From positions 1 to 64,000 of the forward strand of contig RFOM01000012.1 in assembly GCA_009926615.1 (NCBI GenBank): a stretch of 64,000 nucleotides of DNA, written 5' to 3'. This document shows, piece by piece, positions 24,551 through 31,309 of the stretch. The notes below the pieces were generated by a model that was not told where the DNA came from, searched no databases, and saw only the letters and a program-made list of their open reading frames with translations. This DNA comes from Pseudomonadota bacterium. GTDB lineage: Bacteria; Bdellovibrionota_B; Oligoflexia; Silvanigrellales; Silvanigrellaceae. A program made the position numbers and the translations under genes. Positions within the stretch are counted from its first letter, which is position 1, and every line of letters begins with the position of its first letter.

Positions 24551-25724
24551 CTATACCTCCCGGCGTTGTATATTTGTATTTGCTTTTGATGCTGATGCTC
24601 GTCGGCAAATTGTAGGCGACTCCGGCATCAAGCAGAAATCTTTGCCCAAGCCGCAATGTGCTTCCCGCTCTGAAAGCAAAACAGGCATACCCTTTGGAAA
24701 ATATTGTTCCCGCGCCGAATTCCATTCCCCAGACGGGCGAGTCTGTCTGCAAAACATCGCCCTTGAGCAAATGACTGTAAATGGCAAACAATCCGTATCC
24801 GCGCGTGAAGGGAAGAATAACTTCCTTGCTCGTACCGTCGACAATTTCTGCAACAGACGCAGGATCTCCGGAGATTTTGGGGTAATCGGAAATAACCTCG
24901 GACGGTGCAACAAAGCCGCTGACGCGGGTTCCAACCTCATCAACTCCGTAGTTGAAGCGTTCGGAAAACCTGAAGTTGAAGGCAATCATGTTGGCGCCGG
25001 TTTTTACATTCGGTACGCGATTCCAGCCCAGCGTTGTCGTCACGTTGTATTTGGAAAGTTTTTCGCGTTCTGCAGCAGCGGCAGCCGCAGCAGCATCACT
25101 TTGCTGCTTGCTTGTCGTTTCCATCTGCTCCATTTTTTTCTTGTAAATATTGTCTGTGTTGTAGAGCTTGGTCCAAAGCAGCTCCTTTGACTTGGAATCA
25201 AAGACGTGAAAACTGAGAACCATGCTTGTTTCCTGATAAATCAGCGTAACATCCAACCACGCATCAACGCCGAGCTGACTCGCAATGGCATCAAGTTCCT
25301 GCGGATTGTTGATGGGAGTCGTCATGACCAGCCGGCCGTTTTCAACAACCGTGCGGCGCACGCGACAATTGGTGCATTGGAGAACCTTTGTTCCGCTGTG
25401 CTTTCTGAATGAATCAGACACCTGAGTTTCGACAAAACTCTCGTACGTCCGCGGAATACCCTCACCCAGCGCAACCCTTCTGACCGAGACGGTGCGCAAT
25501 GAATTGAGAGCTTTTGCTCTCAGATCAAAGGAAAACTCATTCACCAAATCCTGAAGCACTTCGTTGAATGATTTAACCTGAAGCTGTTGCGCAGGAGGTT
25601 CGGCAGACTCGCCTGCAGTCTGGCTGTTGCCCCTCGCCGTCTGCACGCCAACCACGGTTGCGAGCAATGCGGCAACCGCAGGGATAAACCGTTTCAAATT
25701 TTTGTAACCCAAAGCAACGGGCAT
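24519..25724 (-). CDS. Outer-membrane-like protein of the motor operon (FlgO/CsgG-like N-domain, barrel-like C-domain)
   Basis: About 401 residues. The signal peptide is residues 1-32. An alpha/beta domain (about 45-190) with a CTNC pair loosely resembles FlgO/CsgG-type outer-membrane assembly domains. An Ala-rich coiled segment follows, then a C-terminal half of alternating hydrophobic strands ending in Gln-Phe, as in outer-membrane barrels. ATG 25724 is chosen. The upstream GTG 25745 lies inside a terminator hairpin. The only plausible ribosome site, GGGG, is also in that hairpin. It is the first gene of the motor run. The assignment to the outer membrane is inference from sequence style. 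Confidence 0.75.
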   Translation of the reverse strand: MPVALGYKNLKRFIPAVAALLATVVGVQTARGNSQTAGESAEPPAQQLQVKSFNEVLQDLVNEFSFDLRAKALNSLRTVSVRRVALGEGIPRTYESFVETQVSDSFRKHSGTKVLQCTNCRVRRTVVENGRLVMTTPINNPQELDAIASQLGVDAWLDVTLIYQETSMVLSFHVFDSKSKELLWTKLYNTDNIYKKKMEQMETTSKQQSDAAAAAAAAEREKLSKYNVTTTLGWNRVPNVKTGANMIAFNFRFSERFNYGVDEVGTRVSGFVAPSEVISDYPKISGDPASVAEIVDGTSKEVILPFTRGYGLFAIYSHLLKGDVLQTDSPVWGMEFGAGTIFSKGYACFAFRAGSTLRLGQRFLLDAGVAYNLPTSISIKSKYKYTTPGGIGADVAFGLQF

Positions 25725-25725
25725 G

Positions 25726-25758
25726 AAAAAACCCCACACAATCACTCGGTGGGGTTTT
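25726..25758 (-). terminator. Terminator or attenuator immediately before the motor operon
   Basis: On the minus strand AAAACCCCAC pairs perfectly with GTGGGGTTTT around an 11-base loop and is followed by further T residues. It would end the transcript of the gene at 25824-26465. Its 3' arm ends within 3 bases of ATG 25724 and contains the GGGG that is the best ribosome site for that gene, so it may instead regulate read-through and translation. Confidence 0.75.
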
Positions 25759-25823
25759 CGGCATCGACCGCAGGTTCAAAGGCTGCAGTCATTTCCCAAT
25801 ATGCGGACTTCTGACAGAGGGAC

Positions 25824-26465
25824 TCAAAGTGAGTAGGTCAGTTTCGCAAGTGACTCTTTGCCGGTTGCAACAACCAGTTCCCACGATTTGCGGGCTTCGT
25901 CGCCGCGGAACTCTTCGTCGTAGGTTTCCAGCAAATCCTGAATTCCTTCTGCATCTTCGAGCAGACTCAGGGCGTTCACTGCAGAACGGAAGTAGCGCGC
26001 AGCCTCATTGGGATGACGTTTCACCTTCAAACTGAGACGGCCCATTTCCTCATACCATTGAGCCTTTTCTTCAGGAGTCGCCACTTCGCCTGTCTCACCC
26101 AACATATAGATATAGGTATTCAAAGCGCGTGTGTTGTCCTTGGTCGCCATAAGCTCGGAGATTTTCGGCAACAGCGTTTGGATCGTCTTGCGGGCCTTGG
26201 CCTGCTCTTTGCGCTTGTCTTCGAGGCTTTCGGATGAATGCTTCTCGAGAATTCTTTCACAGTGAGCGCGCAACAGCCTCAGGTCTTCAGGAAGAACCTG
26301 ATCTCTTTCAGTTTCGAGTGTCGGGTTGATCTGACGGAACAGCGACAACAACTCCGTCGGAGATACATGCAGATAACCGGCCAGAATTTGAATAGCCCAA
26401 GGACGATCGTCAGGCCAAATCCTCTCCGCACGTTCCATCTGCCGAATCAACTCATGCATATCCAT
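25824..26465 (-). CDS. Helical protein of unknown function, possibly TPR-like
   Basis: A 213-residue, highly charged and predicted all-helical cytoplasmic protein with no signal peptide or membrane helix. The N-terminal 60 residues (with WAIQILAGYLHVSPTELLSLFRQ) could be a small helix-turn-helix-like or adaptor module. The C-terminal half has helical pairs spaced like TPRs (TRALNTYIYMLGETG; EAARYFRSAVNALSLLEDAE). GGAGAG precedes ATG 26465. It lies upstream of the motor operon on the same strand, separated by the terminator-like hairpin, so a regulatory or assembly role is conceivable but unproven. Confidence 0.75.
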   Translation of the reverse strand: MDMHELIRQMERAERIWPDDRPWAIQILAGYLHVSPTELLSLFRQINPTLETERDQVLPEDLRLLRAHCERILEKHSSESLEDKRKEQAKARKTIQTLLPKISELMATKDNTRALNTYIYMLGETGEVATPEEKAQWYEEMGRLSLKVKRHPNEAARYFRSAVNALSLLEDAEGIQDLLETYDEEFRGDEARKSWELVVATGKESLAKLTYSL

Positions 26466-26580
26466 GTGCTCTCCTCAGTCTGCGCTTCAGTACGCAAGTC
26501 AGGCACTCCTCCGGAGAGGGGTGTGCCGGACCGTCACAGGTTTTTCAGTACCCCCTTCATTCTACGACAGAGGCTCTGGG

Positions 26581-27327
26581 TCAAGATGAATTTTTAGACC
26601 CAGTGAAATTCTTTCGAAGTCGCAGGAAAAACCTGACTAAATAGTAGCAGAGGGCAATGGAGACCACCAGCCAGAGAGCAGGAAGAAGACCCTGATTCAA
26701 AAAGTTGACTGGTCGGCTTGACAGACTTTCGAGCTCAAGATTAAATCTCGCGCCCAAACTTTGACCTGAGCTCCTGAATTCAGTCGTCCCCAATTCGGTC
26801 ACGAGACTCTTCCAGAAGGCCGAGAAGCCCAAGGAATCAAATTCAACCGGACCGTTTTGATACGCGACCAACCGTCCTTCCTTGTCCAGCATGAAAAAAG
26901 CCGGCTGTGCAACAACCGACAGGCGCTCACTGAGGGCACCATCCGAATCCCAGATGACCCCCTCAAAACCTTCAAACTGGCCCGCGTCCCACTCTTGGGA
27001 AATCTCGGCCGAGGTCTGCCAGTCACTGACAACCAACCGGATACAAATCTTCGCCGGCTGAGGAACAGCCTGCCCGAAACTTCGCTGCGGCAACTTTCCC
27101 AGCAACTGAGCTGCCGGACGACAGTTTTCGCAGCCCGGCAGAGTAAAGTAGAGAAGCGATAGGTCAGCGGCGGCTCCAAAAGTACTGTCACAAAACAGAG
27201 ACTGGGGAGGCGGGACACTTTCACTCCGGACACCGGAGACCAATGGCAGCTGAAAATTCGGAATCCGAATCGTCAATTCGGGAGTCATCAAGCCGGCAGC
27301 ACGGGCCAGTTCGGAAAGAGTTGTCAT
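26581..27327 (-). CDS. Thioredoxin-fold protein with C-terminal membrane anchor
   Basis: About 248 residues from ATG 27327 (GGAGAG 5 bases upstream). The central region is thioredoxin-like: LLYFTLPGCENC has a CxxC pair (Cys66, Cys69) and VVAQPAFFMLDKEGRL resembles the cis-Pro strand. A single membrane helix occupies about 210-230 (LLPALWLVVSIALCYYLVRFF), followed by a basic tail. A periplasmic redox role would be expected, but no N-terminal signal is obvious. The C-terminal anchor with a basic tail would place the thioredoxin domain outside only if the N-terminus is exported. Related families include TlpA/ResA-like and methylamine-utilisation MauD-like proteins. Confidence 0.72.
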   Translation of the reverse strand: MTTLSELARAAGLMTPELTIRIPNFQLPLVSGVRSESVPPPQSLFCDSTFGAAADLSLLYFTLPGCENCRPAAQLLGKLPQRSFGQAVPQPAKICIRLVVSDWQTSAEISQEWDAGQFEGFEGVIWDSDGALSERLSVVAQPAFFMLDKEGRLVAYQNGPVEFDSLGFSAFWKSLVTELGTTEFRSSGQSLGARFNLELESLSSRPVNFLNQGLLPALWLVVSIALCYYLVRFFLRLRKNFTGSKNSS

Positions 27328-27427
27328 AAGCTCTCCGTGGCTAAAATGAGACACTCATTCTGCGAAAGACTTGCAAAGATGAGACAGTCCAACTCCCAAC
27401 AGGAGCGTTTATTTACCAGAGCTTTCC

Positions 27428-27443
27428 AAATTTGGGCAAATTT
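27428..27443. promoter_or_regulatory. Perfect palindrome upstream of the sigma-54 promoter
   Basis: AAATTTG-GG-CAAATTT is a perfect 7-bp inverted repeat with a 2-base centre, ending 13 bases before the -24 element. It looks like an operator or protein-binding site. Activator sites for sigma-54 usually lie further upstream, so repression is also possible. Confidence 0.45.
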
Positions 27444-27456
27444 ATGATTTTCAAGC

Positions 27457-27473
27457 TTGGCACGACCCTTGCT
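27457..27473 (+). promoter_or_regulatory. Sigma-54 (RpoN) promoter
   Basis: TTGGCAC-GACCC-TTGCT is a complete match to the -24/-12 consensus TGGCAC-N5-TTGCW with correct spacing. The transcript would begin around 27485, and GGGGAGAG precedes the ATG at 27515. RpoN itself is encoded at 43250. Confidence 0.85.
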
Positions 27474-27514
27474 TACCGTTAGATAGGATTATTCGCAACA
27501 CAAGGGGAGAGACA

Positions 27515-27769
27515 ATGGAGACTCTGACAAACACGCTGAACGCAATTCGGCAGCAGGCCAATCAAAGTACTCAACCGCTCAACAATAAAATTCTCGCAGA
27601 AAACCTGTTTCGCGACCTTCGTCTGCAAGGACTGAAGGACAAAGACATCGTGAATCTGTCATCGGAACTCATTGCTCAACTGACCAACGACATTAAAGTG
27701 CGCGCAGAAAAAATCGTTGCGGCAGATGCTCCTTCTTCTTCTGCCGAAAAACTCGCCCGCTCCCGCTGA
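27515..27769 (+). CDS. Small helical protein under sigma-54 control
   Basis: An 84-residue protein with a strong ribosome site (GGGGAGAG) 6 bases before ATG. It is polar and helical. The middle section (ILAENLFRDLRLQGLKDKDIVNLSSELIAQL) looks like two helices with a small-protein adaptor character, and the C-terminus is disordered (Ala/Ser-rich). There is no signal peptide or membrane helix, and I do not recognise it. Its start is well defined by the sigma-54 promoter, so the gene is likely real despite its size. It is transcribed toward the H1-like gene, whose terminator lies between them. Confidence 0.75.
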   Translation: METLTNTLNAIRQQANQSTQPLNNKILAENLFRDLRLQGLKDKDIVNLSSELIAQLTNDIKVRAEKIVAADAPSSSAEKLARSR

Positions 27770-27816
27770 ACCTTTTGCAGGACGCTGTTCTGCACGCGGC
27801 AAATTTCAGATTCACA

Positions 27817-27845
27817 AACAAAAAAACCCGCCCCTGAGGGCGGGT
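27817..27845 (-). terminator. Terminator shared by the H1-like gene and the facing small gene
   Basis: ACCCGCCC/GGGCGGGT forms a perfect 8-bp GC-rich stem with a 4-base loop. On the minus strand it is followed by seven T residues, making it a strong terminator for the H1-like gene. On the plus strand the T-run is absent. Confidence 0.85.
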
Positions 27846-27871
27846 CGTTCATTTCAAGCCGAAGCTTGAGC

Positions 27872-28303
27872 TCAGCCGGCCTTGTGCAAAGGAGTGACCT
27901 TCGCAACAACCTTGCGTGCCTTGCGGGCAGCAGGCTTCTTGGCTTTCTTGGCTGTTGCCTTCTTAGCCTTGCGCTTAGCCGGCTTCTTCTTGGCAGCTGC
28001 CTTCTTGGCAGTTGCTTTCTTGGCCTTACGCTTAGCAGCAGGCTTCTTGGCAGCCGCCTTCTTAGCCGTTGCCTTCTTAGCCTTACGCTTTGCAGCAGGC
28101 TTCTTCTTGGCAACTGCCTTCTTGGCTGTTGCTTTCTTGGCCGTTGCCTTCTTAGCCTTACGCTTTGCAGCAGGCTTCTTCTTGGCAGCAACCTTCTTCT
28201 TCGCCTTGCCGCCTACTTTTTTCTTGGCAGCAGCAGCGGTTTTCTTCTTCTTTGCACGCTTCGGTTTTGCGTGCGATACTTCAGCTTTAGTTTCAACTGT
28301 CAT
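27872..28303 (-). CDS. Histone H1-like Lys/Ala-rich DNA-binding protein
   Basis: A 143-residue protein that is mostly Lys and Ala with Arg, Pro and Thr. A core unit close to KKPAAKRKAKKATAKKA is repeated four times (residues 42-120). The N-terminal 15 residues are less basic and the last 15 (KVVAKVTPLHKAG) end the repeat. Such proteins resemble the C-terminal tail of eukaryotic H1 and bacterial Hc1/Hc2/HupS-type proteins and bind DNA non-specifically. The reverse-strand frames over this gene are long because of the repetitive codons and are not genes. The composition differs sharply from neighbouring genes. Confidence 0.9.
   Translation of the reverse strand: MTVETKAEVSHAKPKRAKKKKTAAAAKKKVGGKAKKKVAAKKKPAAKRKAKKATAKKATAKKAVAKKKPAAKRKAKKATAKKAAAKKPAAKRKAKKATAKKAAAKKKPAKRKAKKATAKKAKKPAARKARKVVAKVTPLHKAG
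27944..28180 (-). repeat. In-gene tandem repeats coding for Lys/Ala units
   Basis: Four imperfect copies of a 48-75 bp unit encode the PAAKRKAKKATAKKA core of the H1-like protein. Copies differ in the number of intervening KKATA/KKAAA triplets, consistent with expansion and contraction by slippage or recombination. Confidence 0.85.
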
Positions 28304-28619
28304 TTAGACGTTCCCTTCTTCAGACTGCGACGCTCGGAGACAAAGCTGTGTCCCCACGCCTGAATTGTGAAACCAATTCACTCCAACGCAACGTCTACCG
28401 ACGTGACCACTCGCAGCGTCCTCCCGACGCAGGGCAACGCAATTTCTTGCGCTACCAATTCATCGTCATGTCTCACTATATCTTGAGTCCAAGTTTTGCT
28501 TTTTTTCGCACGTCACTTTTTTGGAGCTTTCGGTGAACTTTTTGACACAACCAACAACTTTTTCACCTCTCATCGCCCAAATCGGATCTCAAAGTTTTCA
28601 GCTTCAGACAAGAACAAAT
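28304..28619. other. Intergenic region between divergent H1-like and PilZ genes
   Basis: 316 bp without a convincing gene. On the minus strand it is the leader of the H1-like gene and contains short inverted repeats (such as ACGTC/GACGT around 28395) that may form hairpins. On the plus strand TTGACA occurs near 28545, but I see no matching -10 element. The open frame from 28521 runs into the PilZ gene without a credible start. Confidence 0.5.
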
Positions 28620-29174
28620 ATGAATTTAGGCGACTCTGCCGACGGACCTTCGACCACTCTCGTCATCATCGCCGCAGTCACCTTCGCACTCGCTGTCTTT
28701 CTTATGGCAACGCTTTGGCCCCGCGAAAAGTCCGACTCCATCCATTCTCGGCAGAGACAGTTCGGGCGCGTCGACGGTCTGTTTTTCAAAATTCAGGGAG
28801 CAATACTGGATGCTGACGAGGCCGACCGTTATCTGACGGGACAACTCTCAAATCCGGCCCTGCTGCAGGGACTTCTCATGATGAAAACCGAGAGCCTGAC
28901 ACTTGTTTCACTGAGCGTCGGAGGCTGCGCTTTTATCACTCCCCAACCGATAAAGAAGGGCTCCGTATTGCTTGTTCAGCTGGGCTCTCTGCCCGATTTC
29001 CCTGAGGAAAGTTTGATTGTTGCAGGTAAAGTGATTTGGTCACGGCGCGACAAGGGTGCCCACGGAGGCATGGACAGCGCAGGCTGCAAATTTGTATTTC
29101 CTCAGGGAGCACGTGTGCCGGATGACACTCTCAAAACGTACATTACCTTTCTCATGGATGAACCGGTCGGTTAG
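28620..29174 (+). CDS. Membrane-anchored PilZ-like protein
   Basis: 184 residues from ATG 28620. One N-terminal membrane helix (about 14-33, LVIIAAVTFALAVFLMATLW) is followed by a cytoplasmic domain. Its second half resembles PilZ: LTLVSLSVGGCAF sits where the (D/N)xSxxG motif belongs, followed by the beta strands VLLVQLGSLPDF and VAGKVIWSRRD. The RxxxR half of the c-di-GMP site is not evident, so nucleotide binding is doubtful. An upstream in-frame start (28521) would put 33 extra residues before the helix and lacks a ribosome site. Its stop codon overlaps the aroE ribosome site, so the two genes are probably cotranscribed. Confidence 0.65.
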   Translation: MNLGDSADGPSTTLVIIAAVTFALAVFLMATLWPREKSDSIHSRQRQFGRVDGLFFKIQGAILDADEADRYLTGQLSNPALLQGLLMMKTESLTLVSLSVGGCAFITPQPIKKGSVLLVQLGSLPDFPEESLIVAGKVIWSRRDKGAHGGMDSAGCKFVFPQGARVPDDTLKTYITFLMDEPVG

Positions 29175-29183
29175 GAAATGCTC

Positions 29184-30119
29184 ATGAAGAACCTGATAAC
29201 TCCCGACGGCAATACAAAACTTCTTTCACTTTTCGGGCAGCATCCGGAGCACTCTCCTTCACCTGCGACCCATACATTTTGGGCACAGCAGAGCGGACTT
29301 AATATTCACTACTGTGCTCTTGCTGTGGAGACTCCCGACGCATTCACTGCACTTGCCGAAAGTCTGATGCGCTCCCCGAATTTTTTGGGAGCCAATATAA
29401 CCAACCCCTTCAAGCGCGACGCTCTCGGCATTAGCGGAGCTGCCTGCGAAGCTTCCGCCGCAAGCTGCGGGGCGGCGAACACACTGTTCCGCAAACCGGC
29501 CGGTCACTCGTACGTTTGGACCTTGGCAAACACTGACCTTGATGGATGTTCGGAGTCCGTTGAAAAAATCTTGAGCAAAGAAAAACAGAATGACAATCCG
29601 CCTGTGGTTGTCATTCTGGGAGCCGGCGCAATGATGCAAACCATGCAGGTTGCACTCGAAAATACGGCGGCCAAGCTCAATGTGAATCTCACGGTGTTCG
29701 TCGCCGCACGCCGCCGGACGCCGGAGTTTGAGAGTGTCTTGAAAGGAACATTATCTTCAAAACACCTTAATGTGAGATTTTTGAACCTGACAGAGCCCGA
29801 TTGGCATCGGGCAGCCGGTTCCGCATCGGCCCCTGAAGGTCACTTGCTATGTATTAATACTCTGCCTGCCGGAACATCTGCCGGAGCCGAACGGGTTGTT
29901 CTTGATTGCATCCGGTTATTTACTTCGGAATTTCCGCAATCCAAAAAATCCCTGTTCTGCGTCAGCTACGGGGACAAACCGTGGCACAGGGCAGCCAAAG
30001 ACCTCAATTGGGCCGTACTGAACGGTAATCTGCTGTTTGAGATTCAGGCCCGCGCGAGCTTCAAACTGTGGACAGGCTGCGTTGCGCCCAACCTTCCAAC
30101 CGCTCTGCCGCCGACGTGA
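29184..30119 (+). CDS. aroE: Shikimate dehydrogenase (divergent)
   Basis: 311 residues. It reduces 3-dehydroshikimate with NADPH in aromatic amino-acid synthesis. Key features are present: the shikimate-binding HSPSPATH segment, NITNPFKRDAL with the catalytic Lys, NTDLDG with the catalytic Asp, the dinucleotide loop VVILGAGAM, and QARASFKLWTG with the conserved Gln. The protein is longer than E. coli AroE (272) and the NADP loop is atypical (GAGAM rather than GAGGA). ATG 29184 is chosen because AGGA lies 8 bases upstream. ATG 29178 would be too close. Its 3' end overlaps the convergent aminotransferase gene by 59 bp. Confidence 0.85.
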   Translation: MKNLITPDGNTKLLSLFGQHPEHSPSPATHTFWAQQSGLNIHYCALAVETPDAFTALAESLMRSPNFLGANITNPFKRDALGISGAACEASAASCGAANTLFRKPAGHSYVWTLANTDLDGCSESVEKILSKEKQNDNPPVVVILGAGAMMQTMQVALENTAAKLNVNLTVFVAARRRTPEFESVLKGTLSSKHLNVRFLNLTEPDWHRAAGSASAPEGHLLCINTLPAGTSAGAERVVLDCIRLFTSEFPQSKKSLFCVSYGDKPWHRAAKDLNWAVLNGNLLFEIQARASFKLWTGCVAPNLPTALPPT

Positions 30120-31293
30120 GAGTTTCATCGGTTTTGCAAAACGCAAACCGCAACCAGTTGAGCCGGCGCGGTGCCTGACTTCCGTAATAAAAAACAGACG
30201 GCGGAATGGCAGCAACCCGCGCACCGGAAATTAAAGTTTTTACAAAGTCGACATCCCGAACAGCCGTGCCTTTGACGTGAGTTTCATAGGAGGCCATCAG
30301 GAAATAACTTCCTTCCGCGCGTTGAACACGAAAACCTGACTTCGACAGGCTCGCTGCCAGAAAATTTTGTTTGGCACCATAGATTTCGGGAAGACCTGCA
30401 AGATAACCGGCGATCCATTGCTTGTCGGCCATCATCGTCGCAAGCCCGCGCTGCGTTGCCGGATTTGTGCAGAACACCACACCCTGATGGACAAGACGAA
30501 TATCCCTCATCAAGTCTGCAGGTGCGGTGACCCAACCCACTTTGAATCCGGTGAAGCCAAAAGTTTTAGCCGCCGAGCTGATGCGCACAGTTCGGGAGCG
30601 CATTCCGGAAAGTGCAACGGGAGAAACAGACGGTCCGTCAGGCAAGTAAGTAAGGTATTCATAAACCTCGTCACACATCAAAATCGCATCATTGCCGATA
30701 ACGCACTGACTTATTTTTTCGAGTTCTGCCGGAGTGAATATTTTTCCGGTCGGATTGTGCGGAGTATTTAAAATCATGAGAGCAAACCCGGCCGAGGTTG
30801 CCGACTTGAACTCGTCCCAGTCAACTGCCCAGCCGCCATTTGCGAGTCCCGCAGGAGTATCCGGTGCATGCAAACGAACAGGCACAAGCACTCCGCCGGC
30901 ATTGGCAATCGCCTGCGCATAACTGTCGTAGCAGGGCTCAAAGACAACAACGCGGTCACCCTGATTCACAAAAGCATTGACGACAGAATAAATTGCTTCA
31001 GTTGCACCGGTGGTCACGGTTACTTCCTCATCGGGACAGTACTCGATTCCGGTTCTTGACTTCACAAGAGAACTCACGGCCGCACGCAATCCGGCTTCAC
31101 CAATGGCAGGTGCATATTGGTTGTGGCAATGCAGGGTCTCACGGGCAACCTCTTTGAGAACTTCTTCCGGCCCTCCGAAGTCGGGAAAACCCTGAGCCAA
31201 ATTGACAGCACCGTGTGCATTCGCCAACTGAGTCATCTCGGTGAAGATGCTCGTGCCGAAGTTCGACCATCTGCGCGCAAGTTTCATGGACAT
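30061..31293 (-). CDS. PLP-dependent aminotransferase (class I/II, KAT/YbdL-like)
   Basis: About 410 residues. A fold-type I aminotransferase with the features of methionine/kynurenine-type enzymes: NLAQGFPDFGGP near the N-terminus, TGATEAIYSVV, NTPHNPTGKIF, CDEVYEYLTY and the Schiff-base Lys in SSAAKTFGFTGFKVGW. GAGGAAAACAAACA precedes ATG 31293. The longer frame from 31338 overlaps the permease gene and is less likely. It is the last gene of the dpp-like run, so it might act on an imported amino acid or peptide product, though the overlap may simply reflect dense packing. Confidence 0.9.
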   Translation of the reverse strand: MSMKLARRWSNFGTSIFTEMTQLANAHGAVNLAQGFPDFGGPEEVLKEVARETLHCHNQYAPAIGEAGLRAAVSSLVKSRTGIEYCPDEEVTVTTGATEAIYSVVNAFVNQGDRVVVFEPCYDSYAQAIANAGGVLVPVRLHAPDTPAGLANGGWAVDWDEFKSATSAGFALMILNTPHNPTGKIFTPAELEKISQCVIGNDAILMCDEVYEYLTYLPDGPSVSPVALSGMRSRTVRISSAAKTFGFTGFKVGWVTAPADLMRDIRLVHQGVVFCTNPATQRGLATMMADKQWIAGYLAGLPEIYGAKQNFLAASLSKSGFRVQRAEGSYFLMASYETHVKGTAVRDVDFVKTLISGARVAAIPPSVFYYGSQAPRRLNWLRFAFCKTDETLTSAAERLEGWAQRSLSTV

Positions 31294-31309
31294 TGTTTGT
31301 TTTCCTCGT

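Noticed and set aside
27944..28180. CRISPR-like repeats
   Set aside because: Repeats are in frame, lack unique spacers of constant length, and encode the H1-like protein.
27866..28363. Leu/Cys/Ser-rich frames on the plus strand over the H1-like gene
   Set aside because: They arise from reading the Lys/Ala codon repeats backwards. The Lys/Ala frame has the only credible protein and a proper terminator.
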